NCBI RefSeq assembly: GCF_000376565.1
Contig: NZ_BARG01000025.1
Location: 124,001 to 188,000 of the forward strand
Length of the DNA: 64,000 bases
Direction of reading: 5' to 3'
Source of the DNA: Streptomyces hokutonensis
GTDB taxonomy: Bacteria; Actinomycetota; Actinomycetes; Streptomycetales; Streptomycetaceae
Part shown: piece after piece, positions 44,309 to 53,313 of the stretch
Layout of the letters: every line of letters begins with the position of its first letter
Numbering within the stretch: position 1 is the first letter of the stretch
Program-made: the position numbers and the translations under genes
Notes under the pieces: model-generated
The model's input: only the letters and a program-made list of their open reading frames with translations
Databases searched by the model: none
What the model was told of the DNA's origin: nothing

Positions 44309-45910
44309 CTAGTAGGTGTGCCCGGCCTTCTTGACCTTGCGGGAGACCGTGAACCGGTCCACCTCCGCGCCGGTCGCGGCCAGTGCCCGGACCGTGAGGG
44401 TCGTCGTACGGCCCGGGGTGGCGGGGGCGACGTCGACGCGGATGAAGGAGTAGCCGGTGTATCGGACCCGGGACCAGTCGACGTTCTCGGTGACCTTGCC
44501 GTCCTTGCCCGTCCAGTACGTCGGCACCGAGTCGATCGCGTCCTCGTGCCCCTCGTAGCTGTCGGCCACCGGGAAGCTGTACACGCTCTCGCCGCCCGCG
44601 CCCGCCGTCACGTACACCACGCCGCCATGGGCCGGTTCGTGGGTGCCGCCGATCGGCAGGGCGCGTACGGCCTTGTCCTGGACGACCGGGTCGGTGCGCT
44701 CGTAGACGTGGTTGTGGCCGTTGACCACCAGGTCCACCTGGTGCTTCTCGTACAGCGGCACCCACTGCTCGCGCACTCCGCCCTCGGAGGCGTGCGAGCT
44801 GGTGGTGGAGAAGGCGCAGTGGTGGTGGAAGACGACGACGAAGTCGACGTCCGTACGGGCCCGCAGCTCACCGAGCCGCTTGTCGAGCCAGGCGGTCTGC
44901 CTGCCGCCGGTGTAGCCGATGTTGGCGGGGATCTCGTACGACACGTCGTTGGCGTCGACCGAGACCACGCCCACGTTGCCGTGGACGAAGGAGTAGACAC
45001 CGGGAGCTGACGTGGCGTCAAAACCGTTCCCGGGCAGGGTGAATCGGGCCTCGTTGCCGCCGTACCCGTTGGGGGAGTACCAGGACTCCATGTCGTGGTT
45101 GCCGAACGCCACCATCCACGGCACCCGGCTGGAGAGCGGCTCGATCTGCGCCAGGAACGAATCCCACTGGCGGGCATCGTAGTTGCCCGCGTCGCCGGGC
45201 AGCCCGTGGCCGGTCTCCTCCGCGTAGCAGATGTCGCCCGCGTGGAGGTGGAACGCCGGACTCTGCGCCTGGACAAGGGCGTTGAGGCCGATCGAGGTGT
45301 AACTCGGGTTCTGGTCACCGAAGGCGGTGAACGTGAACGGCCGGGTGCTGTGTGTGCGGGGCGCGGTGGTGAAGGAGTAGATGGTGTGCGCGGCGCCCGG
45401 GTCGGCGGGGTCGAAGCCGTCGTGGCCGACGCCGTAGTAGTACGTCGTGTCGGGGCTCAGGTTGTCCAGGGCCGCGTGCACGTAGTACTGGTCGATGTCG
45501 GCGCTCTTGCCGATCCCGGCCGGTGTGAACAGGTCGCGCACCTCAGCGGGTATGCGGTGGCTCAGGTCGAGGGGACTTCTGCCGATCCGCAGGAACGGCT
45601 TGCTCACCGGCAGGGGCACCTGCCACGACACGCGCATCTGGGTCCGGGGATCGGCGCCGTAGGCCAGATGCCGGCCGAACGGCGCCACCAGCGAACCGTG
45701 CACGGTGTACGTGGTCGACGTCGGCACCAGCGTGGGCGTCGCCGCGGCCGCGACACCCCCGCCGCCCGCGAGGGCGACACCGGTGGCGGCGACCGCGCCA
45801 CCGCGCAGCAGACCGCGCCGGGAGAAGGCGCGGCGGAGGTACTCGTGTTGCTCGGGCATGCTCAGGGTGTCGGCGAGCCGGTCGGGGAGGCCCATGCGAG
45901 GAGTGTTCAT
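44309..45910 (-). CDS. Tat-exported metallophosphatase (purple acid phosphatase-like)
   Basis: A 533-residue secreted enzyme. The Tat signal SRRGLLRGGAVAATGVALAGGG lies near residue 30. An N-terminal fibronectin/purple-phosphatase-like domain (DPRTQMRVSWQVP, LSPDTTYYYGVG) precedes the calcineurin-like core: FGDQNPS, HAGDICYAE, FGNHDMESW, FHHHCAF and NGHNHVYER supply the two-metal ligands. It hydrolyses phosphate esters outside the cell. Start at ATG 45910; no strong ribosome site is visible. It is flanked by a deletion scar downstream and a repeat block upstream. Confidence 0.9.
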   Translation of the reverse strand: MNTPRMGLPDRLADTLSMPEQHEYLRRAFSRRGLLRGGAVAATGVALAGGGGVAAAATPTLVPTSTTYTVHGSLVAPFGRHLAYGADPRTQMRVSWQVPLPVSKPFLRIGRSPLDLSHRIPAEVRDLFTPAGIGKSADIDQYYVHAALDNLSPDTTYYYGVGHDGFDPADPGAAHTIYSFTTAPRTHSTRPFTFTAFGDQNPSYTSIGLNALVQAQSPAFHLHAGDICYAEETGHGLPGDAGNYDARQWDSFLAQIEPLSSRVPWMVAFGNHDMESWYSPNGYGGNEARFTLPGNGFDATSAPGVYSFVHGNVGVVSVDANDVSYEIPANIGYTGGRQTAWLDKRLGELRARTDVDFVVVFHHHCAFSTTSSHASEGGVREQWVPLYEKHQVDLVVNGHNHVYERTDPVVQDKAVRALPIGGTHEPAHGGVVYVTAGAGGESVYSFPVADSYEGHEDAIDSVPTYWTGKDGKVTENVDWSRVRYTGYSFIRVDVAPATPGRTTTLTVRALAATGAEVDRFTVSRKVKKAGHTY

Positions 45911-45956
45911 GGGCGCGACGCTGGCAGCGCCGGTTGAACGACCGATTGCCGCCTGC

Positions 45957-46460
45957 CCATGGACTGGCCATATCCCGCCCATCGCCTGGCTTGTTTGCTA
46001 TGCCTGGGATGTCCCGAGCGGTCGGGTGAAGTGGCGGCCGCCGGCCAGGATGGGCAGCGGCAGGGGGTGATGCTGCGTGCGCGAGCCAGGACTGGTCGTG
46101 TCCGGCGCATTGCTTGGCTTGTCCGCTACGCCTCGGATGTTGTCGGCGGCCGGGTGGCGGGTGAAGTGGCGGGCGCCGGCCAGGGTGGCCAGAGGCAGGG
46201 GGCTGATGCTGCGTGCGCGAGCCAGGGCTGGCCGTGTCCGGCCCATTGCCTGGCTTGTCTCCTGCGCCTCGGTTGTCCCGAGCGGTCGGGTGAAGTGCCC
46301 GGGCGCCGCCAAGATGGGCATCGCCAGGGAGCTGGTGCTGCGTGTGCGAGTCAGGGCTGGCCGTGTCCGGCGCATTGCCTGGCTTGTCCGCTACGCCTCG
46401 GATGTCGCAGGCGGCCGGGTGAAGTGCCGCGCCCCGGCCAGGACGAGCAGCGTCAGGGCG
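45957..46460. repeat. Tandem ~130-bp repeats derived from an MFS gene 3' end
   Basis: Three full units start at 45984, 46112 and 46248 (128, 136 and 129 bp). A partial unit from 46377 merges into the MFS gene, and a partial tail lies at 45957-45983. Each unit opens with G-C-[CT]-TGGCTTGT and closes with TGTCCGGC[GC]CATT or a variant. The unit beside the MFS gene contains its last codons and stop. Read on the minus strand, the other units still encode variants of LAGARHFTRP. The block is not a CRISPR because units are contiguous and diverged. Confidence 0.8.
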
Positions 46461-47569
46461 GCCGGAGCCGCGTACGCGAGCCGGAACTCGCCCGTGGAAC
46501 CGAGCAGTCCGCTCACCGCGCCACCAGTGAGGACGCCCGCGTAGTTGAAGAGGTTCAGCCGGGCCAGGACCGTTTCCGAGGCGGCCGGGCGCAGCCGCGC
46601 GGCGGAGGCCAGACAGAGCGGGGCAAGCACCGACGCCCCCAGGCCCACCACCCCGGCCGCGAGCACGGCGAACGGCCAGCTCGGCGCCATGGCCATGCCC
46701 GCCAGCGCACCCGCCACCACCAGGGCGGCCGTACGGACGACGGCGACCGTCCCGACCCGCTGCACCAGCCGGTCCACGCTCGCGCGGCCGACGACCGTGC
46801 CGGCCTGGTACGCCGCGTACGCCATCGGCGCGACCGTGAGCGACGCGGCGAGGGTCCCCCGCAGATAGACCGCCGACCAGGCGGAGACCGTCGAGTCCAC
46901 GACGTAGACGACGAGCAGGACCAGACCGAAGGGGAGCAGCCGCAGCCACAGCCGGCGCCCCAACGGCGGTTGCGTCGACGGCACTTGGGCGGAAGGGAGG
47001 ACGTGTGTGCGCAGACAGCAGGCGACGAGCAGCAGGATGCCCGCCTGCACGGCCAGGCCGTCGCCCACGGGCAGGTCGAGCCGGGCCGACCCGGCGGTGA
47101 GCAGGGCCGCGAGCACACCGCCTACGCTCCACGCCGTGTAGAAGGAGCCGAACAGGCTGCGTCCGTAGGCGTGTTCGATCGCGGCGGCCCGGGTGTTGAT
47201 CGCGACGTCGAGGCCGCCCACCGCGAGACCGAAGAGGACGTACGCGCAGATGACGGTCTGCGGGCCGGGCGCCTCTCCGATCAGGGTGAGCGCGACGGCG
47301 GCCGTGAGCAGGGCGCCGCGCACCGTGGCGACCGGACCGGCGACGCGGACCGCGGCCAGCCCGAGAAAGCTGCCGAACCCGGCCGCCAGGGCGACCGCGA
47401 CCAGCGTGGCGGTCGTCAGGAGCGGGGACAGCCCCTGGTGCTCGGTGACCGCGGGGACGGTCGTGTACACGGCGGCGACGGACACACCCTGAGCGGCGAA
47501 CGCGAGCGTCGCCACCCTTCTGGCGGCGGGGTGCTCGACCCGCGCCCGGCCTGGAGCGCTGACTGACAT
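46391..47569 (-). CDS. MFS transporter (YbjJ/FucP-like sugar-phosphate or drug type)
   Basis: A 392-residue transporter with 12 helices: RVATLAFAAQGVSVAAVYTTVP, AGFGSFLGLAAVRVAGP, GGLDVAINTRAAAIEHAYGRSLFGSFYTAWSVGG (typical of the YbjJ-like group), and VYVVDSTVSAWSAVYL. Substrate unknown. The start at 47569 is leaderless: TACGGT on the minus strand ends 6 bases before the ATG. The 3' end, LAGARHFTRPPATSEA, runs into a tandem-repeat block made from the same sequence. Divergent from the AraC-type gene. Confidence 0.85.
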   Translation of the reverse strand: MSVSAPGRARVEHPAARRVATLAFAAQGVSVAAVYTTVPAVTEHQGLSPLLTTATLVAVALAAGFGSFLGLAAVRVAGPVATVRGALLTAAVALTLIGEAPGPQTVICAYVLFGLAVGGLDVAINTRAAAIEHAYGRSLFGSFYTAWSVGGVLAALLTAGSARLDLPVGDGLAVQAGILLLVACCLRTHVLPSAQVPSTQPPLGRRLWLRLLPFGLVLLVVYVVDSTVSAWSAVYLRGTLAASLTVAPMAYAAYQAGTVVGRASVDRLVQRVGTVAVVRTAALVVAGALAGMAMAPSWPFAVLAAGVVGLGASVLAPLCLASAARLRPAASETVLARLNLFNYAGVLTGGAVSGLLGSTGEFRLAYAAPAALTLLVLAGARHFTRPPATSEA

Positions 47570-47701
47570 GCAGGGACCGTAGTCAGGCGGTGCGCGACGG
47601 ACGCAGGACGCCGGGGGCCGTTGAGGGGACTCCGGCGGCCAAACAAAGCGACCGGTGTGGTCCGGGTGCTTACGGTGGTCGCCCACGAGGAGGTGAGTGC
47701 G

Positions 47702-48781
47702 ATGTTCCCCGACCCCGCCCCGGCGGACCCGCACGGGACCAGCCGCAGCACATCGGCGACGATCCAGCCGAACATCCTGCGCTATCTCGTCACCGTCGCC
47801 GACGAACGCGGCATCGACCTGCGGCCCCTGCTGAGCCAGGTCGGTCTGGACGAGACGCTCATGCGGTCCGCCGCGCTACGGGTGTCGTACCGGCAGGGCA
47901 GCGCGGTGATCCGGCGCGCCGTGGAGCTCACCGGGGACGAGCGGCTGGGCCTGAAGGTCGGCGCGGCGCAGCACCTCACCGCGTGGGGTCTGCTCGGCTT
48001 CGCGCTGCTGGCCGCCGACACCCTGCGCCACGCCATCGAGACCGGTGTGACGTACCAGAACATCTCCGGCGCGATGACCGTGTGGTCGACCGGCGTGGAC
48101 GAGGACGGCGCCTTCGTGCTGCGCGCCGACCTCCCCGATCCCGCCGTCGACCCGAGCGTGGCCTCCTTCCTCGTCGAGGAGGGGCTCGCCTCCGTGGTCA
48201 CCCTGTCCCGACTGGCCATCGGCCCGGACTTCGCCCCGCGCGTGGTGGAGTTCTCCGCCCCGCCACCCCGTCAACACGCCCTGTACGACGCCGTGTTCGG
48301 CTGCCCGGTCCGCTTCCGCGCCCCGGCCGACCGCATCGTCATCGACCCCGCCTGGGCCCGCGCCCCGATGCCCGGCCGGGACCCGGTGACATACGCCTCG
48401 ACCCTGGAGACGCTCGACGCCCAACTCGCCTCCCGCACCGGGCAACAGGACCTCCTCGAAGTGCTGGAGGTGTCCGTGGCGCAGAGCCTCCCGGTGATCC
48501 CGTCCTTCGGTGAACAGGCACGACGGCACGCGACCAGCGAGCGGACCCTGCGCCGCCGGCTGGCCGACTGCGGCACCACCTACGAGGCACTGGCCGAAGG
48601 CGTGCGCCGGGAACGCGTCGAACAGCTGCTGCTGCGCCCGGAGTCGACCCTGCGTGACATCGCCCACCGGGCGGGCTTCTCCGACGAACGCGCCCTGCGC
48701 CGCGCGGTACGCCGCTGGCACGGCACCTCCCCGGTCCAGCTGCGGGAGCGGCTGCTCCAGGCGGCGGCGCACCGCGCATGA
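47702..48781 (+). CDS. AraC-family regulator (VirS/OruR-like)
   Basis: A 359-residue regulator: an N-terminal arabinose-binding-type domain (ILRYLVTVADERGIDLRPLL, LGLKVGAAQHLTAWGLLGFAL) and a C-terminal AraC HTH pair (RTLRRRLADCGTTYEALAEGVR, STLRDIAHRAGFSDERALRRAVRRW). The domain order matches the VirS/OruR/ArgR2 group. ATG with GAGGAGGTGAG upstream. It converges on the ALDH-SDR-monooxygenase operon with a 4-bp gap. In Mycobacterium a VirS protein controls a flavin-monooxygenase (mymA) operon, so a similar partnership is plausible here. Confidence 0.9.
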   Translation: MFPDPAPADPHGTSRSTSATIQPNILRYLVTVADERGIDLRPLLSQVGLDETLMRSAALRVSYRQGSAVIRRAVELTGDERLGLKVGAAQHLTAWGLLGFALLAADTLRHAIETGVTYQNISGAMTVWSTGVDEDGAFVLRADLPDPAVDPSVASFLVEEGLASVVTLSRLAIGPDFAPRVVEFSAPPPRQHALYDAVFGCPVRFRAPADRIVIDPAWARAPMPGRDPVTYASTLETLDAQLASRTGQQDLLEVLEVSVAQSLPVIPSFGEQARRHATSERTLRRRLADCGTTYEALAEGVRRERVEQLLLRPESTLRDIAHRAGFSDERALRRAVRRWHGTSPVQLRERLLQAAAHRA

Positions 48782-48785
48782 CCGG

Positions 48786-50198
48786 TCAACGGGTGCGGAT
48801 CCAGACCGACTTCTCCCGCGTCCACTGGTCGAAGGCGTTCGTCGACTTCTCCGCGCCGCCGAACCCGGACTGCTTCCAGCCGCCGAACGGGGTGGTGATG
48901 TCCCCTTCGCTGTAGGAGTTGACGGAGACCACCCCTGCTTCGACGCCACGGGCCAGCCGCAGCGCGGTGTCGAGATCGCGGGTCCAGACGGAGGCGGCGA
49001 GCCCGTACTCGGTCGCGTTCGCCATCCGGACCGCCTCCTCCTCGGAGGCGAAGGTCTCGACGGTGACCACGGGACCGAACAACTCCCTTGTGAGTACGGC
49101 GCTTTCGGCGGGAGCGCGGGTGATCACGGTGGGCGGGTAGTAGGAGCCGCGCGCGGGGAGACCGTGGGGGAGTCCCGCCGTGTGGATCTGGGCCCCGGCC
49201 GCGCGGGCGGCGTCGACGGCCCCCGCGACCCGGTCGAAGGCGGCGCGGTCGATGAGCGGCCCCTGCTGGGTCCGCGGGTCGGCCGGATCGCCGACGACAA
49301 GGTCCCGCGCCGCCGCCGTGAACCGCTCCACGACCTCCTCGGCGATGCTCCGGTGCACCAACACCCTTGAACCGGCAGTGCAGTTCTGCCCCATCGTCAG
49401 GAACGCGGCCTCGATCATGTCGCCGATCAGCTCGTCGCCGTAGGAGAGCGCGTCGGCCATCAGTACCTGAGGGCTCTTGCCGCCCATCTCCAGGGAGACG
49501 CGTTTGAAGTTGCTGTCGGCGGCGGCCCTGAGGACGCGGCGGCCGGTGGCGGTGGAGCCGGTGAAGGAGAGGGCCCGGACGAGGGGGTCGTGGGCGAGGG
49601 CGGCGCCGGCCCCCGCGCCGTAGCCGGGCAGTACCGTGAGCACGCCGTCGGGCAGGCCGGCCTCGGTGGCGAGGGCGGCGAGGTGGAGGGCCGAGCGCGG
49701 GGTGGCCTCGGCGGGCTTGACGAGGAGGCAGTTGCCGGCGACCAGGGCGGGGCCGACCTTCCAACTGGCCATCGCCAGCGGGTAGTTCCACGGCAGGATC
49801 GCCGCGCCGACACCGACGGGCTCGCGGGTGACGAGACCGAGCGCGGTGGACCCGCCGGGCGCGACCCGGCCGAAGACCTTGTCGGCCGCCTCTGCGAACC
49901 AGCGGATCGCCTCGATCGCCCCCGGCACATCTCCCGTACGGCACTCCGTGATCGGCTTGCCCGCGTCCTCGCTGTCGAGCCGGGCGAGAAGTTCGGCGTC
50001 CCGTTCCATCAGGTCGGCCAGCCGCAGCAGTACGGCACTCCGCTCGCGGACCGGCAGCCGCGACCACACCCCTGATTCGTAGGTGAGTTGGGCCTGCTGG
50101 GCGGCCTTGGTGACGTCGTCGGCGCTCGCGGCGGGCAGGGTGGTGAGCGGCTCGCCGGTGGACGGGTTGACTACGGTCAGCGTCTCGTTCCTGGTCAT
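48786..50198 (-). CDS. Aldehyde dehydrogenase
   Basis: A 470-residue NAD(P)-dependent ALDH. PWNYPLAMASWKVGPALVAGN, FTGSTATGRRV, base Glu in LEMGGKSPQ, nucleophile Cys in GQNCTAGSRV, and GGWKQSGFGGAEK near the end. It oxidises an aldehyde to an acid. Third gene of a coupled operon: its start overlaps the SDR stop by four bases and carries GGAGG upstream. With the SDR and the monooxygenase it suggests breakdown of a ketone or alcohol, or modification of a lipid chain. Confidence 0.92.
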   Translation of the reverse strand: MTRNETLTVVNPSTGEPLTTLPAASADDVTKAAQQAQLTYESGVWSRLPVRERSAVLLRLADLMERDAELLARLDSEDAGKPITECRTGDVPGAIEAIRWFAEAADKVFGRVAPGGSTALGLVTREPVGVGAAILPWNYPLAMASWKVGPALVAGNCLLVKPAEATPRSALHLAALATEAGLPDGVLTVLPGYGAGAGAALAHDPLVRALSFTGSTATGRRVLRAAADSNFKRVSLEMGGKSPQVLMADALSYGDELIGDMIEAAFLTMGQNCTAGSRVLVHRSIAEEVVERFTAAARDLVVGDPADPRTQQGPLIDRAAFDRVAGAVDAARAAGAQIHTAGLPHGLPARGSYYPPTVITRAPAESAVLTRELFGPVVTVETFASEEEAVRMANATEYGLAASVWTRDLDTALRLARGVEAGVVSVNSYSEGDITTPFGGWKQSGFGGAEKSTNAFDQWTREKSVWIRTR

Positions 50199-51073
50199 GC
50201 CTCCTCCACCAACTCCCAGCGCCCGTCGGTCTGTCGGGCCAGTCCGCGACTGCGGAGCTCCTCCAGATAGCGGGCCATGCCGCGGTCGCCGCGCCTGCGG
50301 AACAGGGGGAAGATCCTGGGCAGCAGGTTCGGTACGAGCATCGCGCACCGGACCAGACGCGACTCGCCCGACCGGGGGTAGGCCTCCAGGCGTGGCCTGT
50401 CCAGCAGGCTGACCACGGCCGCGACGACGTTCGCGGGCTGCTGCGGCCGGTCCTGGAACTGCATCGAGTTGCCGCCGTCCACGGCCTCCTGGCGCAGCAT
50501 CCGGGTGTCGGTCGCCGAGGGCAGCACCGACCCCGCCAGGATGCCCCTGGCGCGCAGATCCAGGCCGATGGCGAGCATCGCGCCGCGCAGCCCGAACTTG
50601 GACGCCGTGTAGATCGGGGTCTCGCCCAGCGGGAAGATCCCGCCCAGGGAGACCGTGGTGACCACCCGGGCGTCCCGCGAGGCCTTCAGCAGGGGGATCG
50701 CGATCCGGGTGGCGACCAGTGGGGAGGTCAGATTGAGGGTGATCTCCTGCTCGATGCTCTCGACGCTGCGCGCGTCGAAGCGCTCCGAGCTGGTCATGCC
50801 CACGTTGTTCACCAGCACGTCGAGCCGGCCGTGGACCTCGGCGACCCGCTCGAACAGCCCCTCCAGCTGGGCGCGTCGGGTCAGATCGCAGCCGATGCCC
50901 GAGTGCCCGGCACCGGGCAGCGCGGCGGCCACCTGCTCGGCGCGGACCCCGTCGATGTCGACGACGACACAGCGCGCGCCGCCCGCCGCGAAACGGTGGC
51001 ACAACGCACTGCCGATACCGCCCGCGCCGCCCGTGACCAGCATGACCTTGTCGGTGAAGTCGAACCGCCTCAT
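50195..51073 (-). CDS. Short-chain dehydrogenase/reductase
   Basis: A 292-residue classical SDR. Cofactor motif TGGAGGIGSA, acidic residue in VVDID (NAD preference), NNVGM, catalytic Ser in VSLGGIFPLGE and YxxxK in YTASKFG. The C-terminal extension past residue 230 resembles SadH-like proteins of actinobacteria. It interconverts an alcohol and a ketone or aldehyde. Middle gene of the monooxygenase-SDR-ALDH operon, overlapping its neighbours by four bases on each side. Confidence 0.9.
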   Translation of the reverse strand: MRRFDFTDKVMLVTGGAGGIGSALCHRFAAGGARCVVVDIDGVRAEQVAAALPGAGHSGIGCDLTRRAQLEGLFERVAEVHGRLDVLVNNVGMTSSERFDARSVESIEQEITLNLTSPLVATRIAIPLLKASRDARVVTTVSLGGIFPLGETPIYTASKFGLRGAMLAIGLDLRARGILAGSVLPSATDTRMLRQEAVDGGNSMQFQDRPQQPANVVAAVVSLLDRPRLEAYPRSGESRLVRCAMLVPNLLPRIFPLFRRRGDRGMARYLEELRSRGLARQTDGRWELVEEA

Positions 51074-52416
51074 GCCGCCGTCCCCACCTTTCGCGGGGAC
51101 CGCACCGGCGGTGCCTGGCCCTCGGTGCGCCAGCCCAGCTGCCGGGCCACCCTGCCGAGGTACTTCACGAACGCCCCGCTGTCGACGTATCCGGTGTGCC
51201 GGGGCGAGGCGACGAACTTCAGCCCGCCGGACAGATCCGGCCGGTCGGCGCGGATCATCTGCGTGAACCGCTCGGCGTTGGACAGTCCGTGACGCGCGTC
51301 GTGCAGATACCCGGCGATCAACTGCGCCTGCATGTCGAAGAGTTGGTACGCCCCGGCGTTGGTCTCGACGAACCCGATGCCGAACAGGCCCCGGTGCTCG
51401 CGCGAGAACGACGACAGATACAGGTCGGGATGCTGTTCGTCGCCGAAGTACCGCTGTGCGACCGGGACTTTGTGGACGAAGCCGGTGGCCAACAGGATCA
51501 GGTCGAAGTCGTCGTGTGTGCCGTCCGTGAAGTGCACGGTGCTGCCCTCGGCGCGGGCGATGCCGGGCCGGGCGGTGATGTCGCCGTGCTGGAGGTGATG
51601 GATCAGCATCGAGTTGATGGCCGGGTGCGTCTCGAACAGCTTGTGGTCCGGCTTCTGCAGGCCCAGCCGCGTCGGATCGCCGTTGACGATCCGCAGCAGA
51701 CCGCCGAAGAGCCGCTGCGCCAGCCACATCGGCAGATGCGGACCGCTGTTGGCGATGGTGTCCACCGGCCGCCCGAACAGATGCTTGGGGATGAACCAGT
51801 AACCGCGCCGCATGCTGATCACCGCACGGTCGGCCGCCCGGGCCGCGTCGCACGCGATGTCACAGCCGGAGTTCCCGGCGCCCACGACCAGCACCCGCCT
51901 GCCGCGCAACTCCTCGGCGCTGCGATAGCCGACGGTGTGCCGGACCTCACCTGCGAACTCCCCAGGAATGTCAGGGATGTTGGGATGCCACTGCGAGCCC
52001 GTGCACACCACGACCTGCGCGTGCAGGCTCTCCCGCCCGTCGGTCCGGACGACCGTCCAGGTGCCGTCCGCGTTCTTCTCGACGCTCTCGACCCCGACGC
52101 CGAACTCGATCCGGTCCGTCAGCCCGTAGGCGTCGGCGAAGGACCGCAGGTACGACAGGATCTGCCGGTGCGGCGGATAGTCCGCGAAGTGATCGGGCAT
52201 GGGGAAGCCGCTGAAGCCCGACAGGGTCCGGCTGGAGATGAAGTGCGCCGACTCGTACATCGGCCCGCCCGGATTCTCGATGTCCCAGATCCCGCCGAGC
52301 CCGGTGTGCCGCTCCAGATGCGTGTACGGCAGCTTCCGCTCCATGAGCGCCCTGGCGACCGCCAGTCCGGCGGGCCCCGCCCCGATCACACACGTGTCCA
52401 ACTGGCTTTCCGTCAC
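51070..52416 (-). CDS. Flavin-containing monooxygenase (MymA/Baeyer-Villiger-like)
   Basis: A 448-residue class B flavoprotein monooxygenase. FAD motif GAGPAGLAVA near residue 12, NADPH motif VGAGNSGCD in the middle, and a diverged FxGxxxHxxxY signature in GEFAGEVRHTVGY. ATGFVHKVP lies late in the protein. Such enzymes insert oxygen into ketones or oxidise N and S atoms with NADPH. GTG start with GAGGAGG upstream. First gene of the operon and divergent from a TetR gene, the more probable local repressor, while the AraC gene at the far end is a second candidate. Confidence 0.88.
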   Translation of the reverse strand: MTESQLDTCVIGAGPAGLAVARALMERKLPYTHLERHTGLGGIWDIENPGGPMYESAHFISSRTLSGFSGFPMPDHFADYPPHRQILSYLRSFADAYGLTDRIEFGVGVESVEKNADGTWTVVRTDGRESLHAQVVVCTGSQWHPNIPDIPGEFAGEVRHTVGYRSAEELRGRRVLVVGAGNSGCDIACDAARAADRAVISMRRGYWFIPKHLFGRPVDTIANSGPHLPMWLAQRLFGGLLRIVNGDPTRLGLQKPDHKLFETHPAINSMLIHHLQHGDITARPGIARAEGSTVHFTDGTHDDFDLILLATGFVHKVPVAQRYFGDEQHPDLYLSSFSREHRGLFGIGFVETNAGAYQLFDMQAQLIAGYLHDARHGLSNAERFTQMIRADRPDLSGGLKFVASPRHTGYVDSGAFVKYLGRVARQLGWRTEGQAPPVRSPRKVGTAA

Positions 52417-52516
52417 GAGCCTGCCTCCTCGGTCGTCCCGTTTCACGGGTGGTGGAGGAAACGTATGCACCCGCTGTCCTGCGGGAACTGACCCGCGCGG
52501 CCAGGGACGGGACCTC

Positions 52517-52537
52517 GGCGGCCGCGCCGCGGCCGCC
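52517..52537. promoter_or_regulatory. Strong GC dyad between FMO and TetR genes
   Basis: GGCGGCCGC and GCGGCCGCC form a perfect 9-bp stem with a 3-nt loop. It lies in the middle of the 179-bp divergent region, upstream of both genes, and could be an operator or a barrier to read-through. Confidence 0.4.
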
Positions 52538-52571
52538 GGCGTCCAGCCGGACGCGGACCGACTTGTTCGGA

Positions 52572-52589
52572 CGACTCAGTCGCTATGCT
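52572..52589 (+). promoter_or_regulatory. TetR promoter with palindromic operator
   Basis: A perfect 11-bp palindrome CGACT-C-AGTCG (52572-52582) abuts a TATGCT -10 (52584-52589), and the ATG follows 6 bases later (leaderless). The position suits autorepression by the TetR protein. Confidence 0.55.
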
Positions 52590-52595
52590 GCTGCC

Positions 52596-53222
52596 ATGGC
52601 TCACGTGTCCGCGGCCGAGCGCCGCCCCCAGCTGATCAAAGCGGCCATCGACCTCATGACGAGGGAAGGGGTCGCGGCCGGCAGCACCCGGGCCATCGCC
52701 GCCGAGCTGGGGGTCGCCCAGGCCACCGTGCACTACACCTTCGGAACGAAGGAAGGGCTGTACCGCGCGGTCATGGACCAGCTCACGCAGGATCTGGTGG
52801 CCCAGGTCGAGCGGGCGGCGCCGGCCGACGGCGGTTTCGAGGAGACGGCGAGCGTGCTGGCCGCCGCGCTGTGGCGGACGGTGCGGGAGCAGCCCGCTAG
52901 CCATCAACTCCTGGCGGAACTGACCATGTTCGCGCTCCGCACGCCCGCTCTGAAGGAGTCCCTCGAAACCCACTACCGGGGGTGGACCGAGGTGACCGCG
53001 CGACTGATCACGGAGGCGGCCGAGCGCACCGGCCAACCCCTCGCCCAGCCCGTGGACACCATCGCGCGCTTCTTCCTCGCCGGTTTCGACGGGCTCACCC
53101 AGCAGCACCTCGCGCTCCCCGACGAGGAGGCCGAACACACCTGCCTCCAGGCCTTCGTGTCCGCCGTGGTGGCGATGGCCGGAGGCCGGCTGGAGCTGGT
53201 GGCGGTACCCAGGCCGCGCTGA
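52596..53222 (+). CDS. TetR-family transcriptional repressor
   Basis: A 208-residue regulator: HTH at the N-terminus (RRPQLIKAAIDLMTREGVAAGSTRAIAAELGVAQATVHYTFGTKEGLYRAVMDQL in order) and a helical ligand-binding domain. The recognition helix VAQATVHYTF is intact. It is divergent from the monooxygenase operon and upstream of an MMPL transporter, either of which could be its target. A longer frame upstream of 52596 is rejected because it covers the promoter. A terminator hairpin follows. Confidence 0.9.
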   Translation: MAHVSAAERRPQLIKAAIDLMTREGVAAGSTRAIAAELGVAQATVHYTFGTKEGLYRAVMDQLTQDLVAQVERAAPADGGFEETASVLAAALWRTVREQPASHQLLAELTMFALRTPALKESLETHYRGWTEVTARLITEAAERTGQPLAQPVDTIARFFLAGFDGLTQQHLALPDEEAEHTCLQAFVSAVVAMAGGRLELVAVPRPR

Positions 53223-53239
53223 GCCGACGCGGCGGACAA

Positions 53240-53270
53240 AGGGCGCTCTCGCATCGTGCGAGGGCGCCCT
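53240..53270 (+). terminator. Terminator after TetR gene
   Basis: AGGGCGCTCTCGCA and TGCGAGGGCGCCCT pair over 14 positions with one G-T wobble-type mismatch around a 3-nt loop, 18 bp after the stop. It separates the TetR gene from the MMPL gene, which must have its own promoter. Confidence 0.8.
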
Positions 53271-53313
53271 GACCTGTATCTACGGCCCCTCGAAGGTGTC
53301 ATGGTCCATAGAC

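Noticed and set aside
45957..46460. CRISPR array
   Set aside because: Units are contiguous, about 130 bp and diverged, without short identical repeats or spacers.
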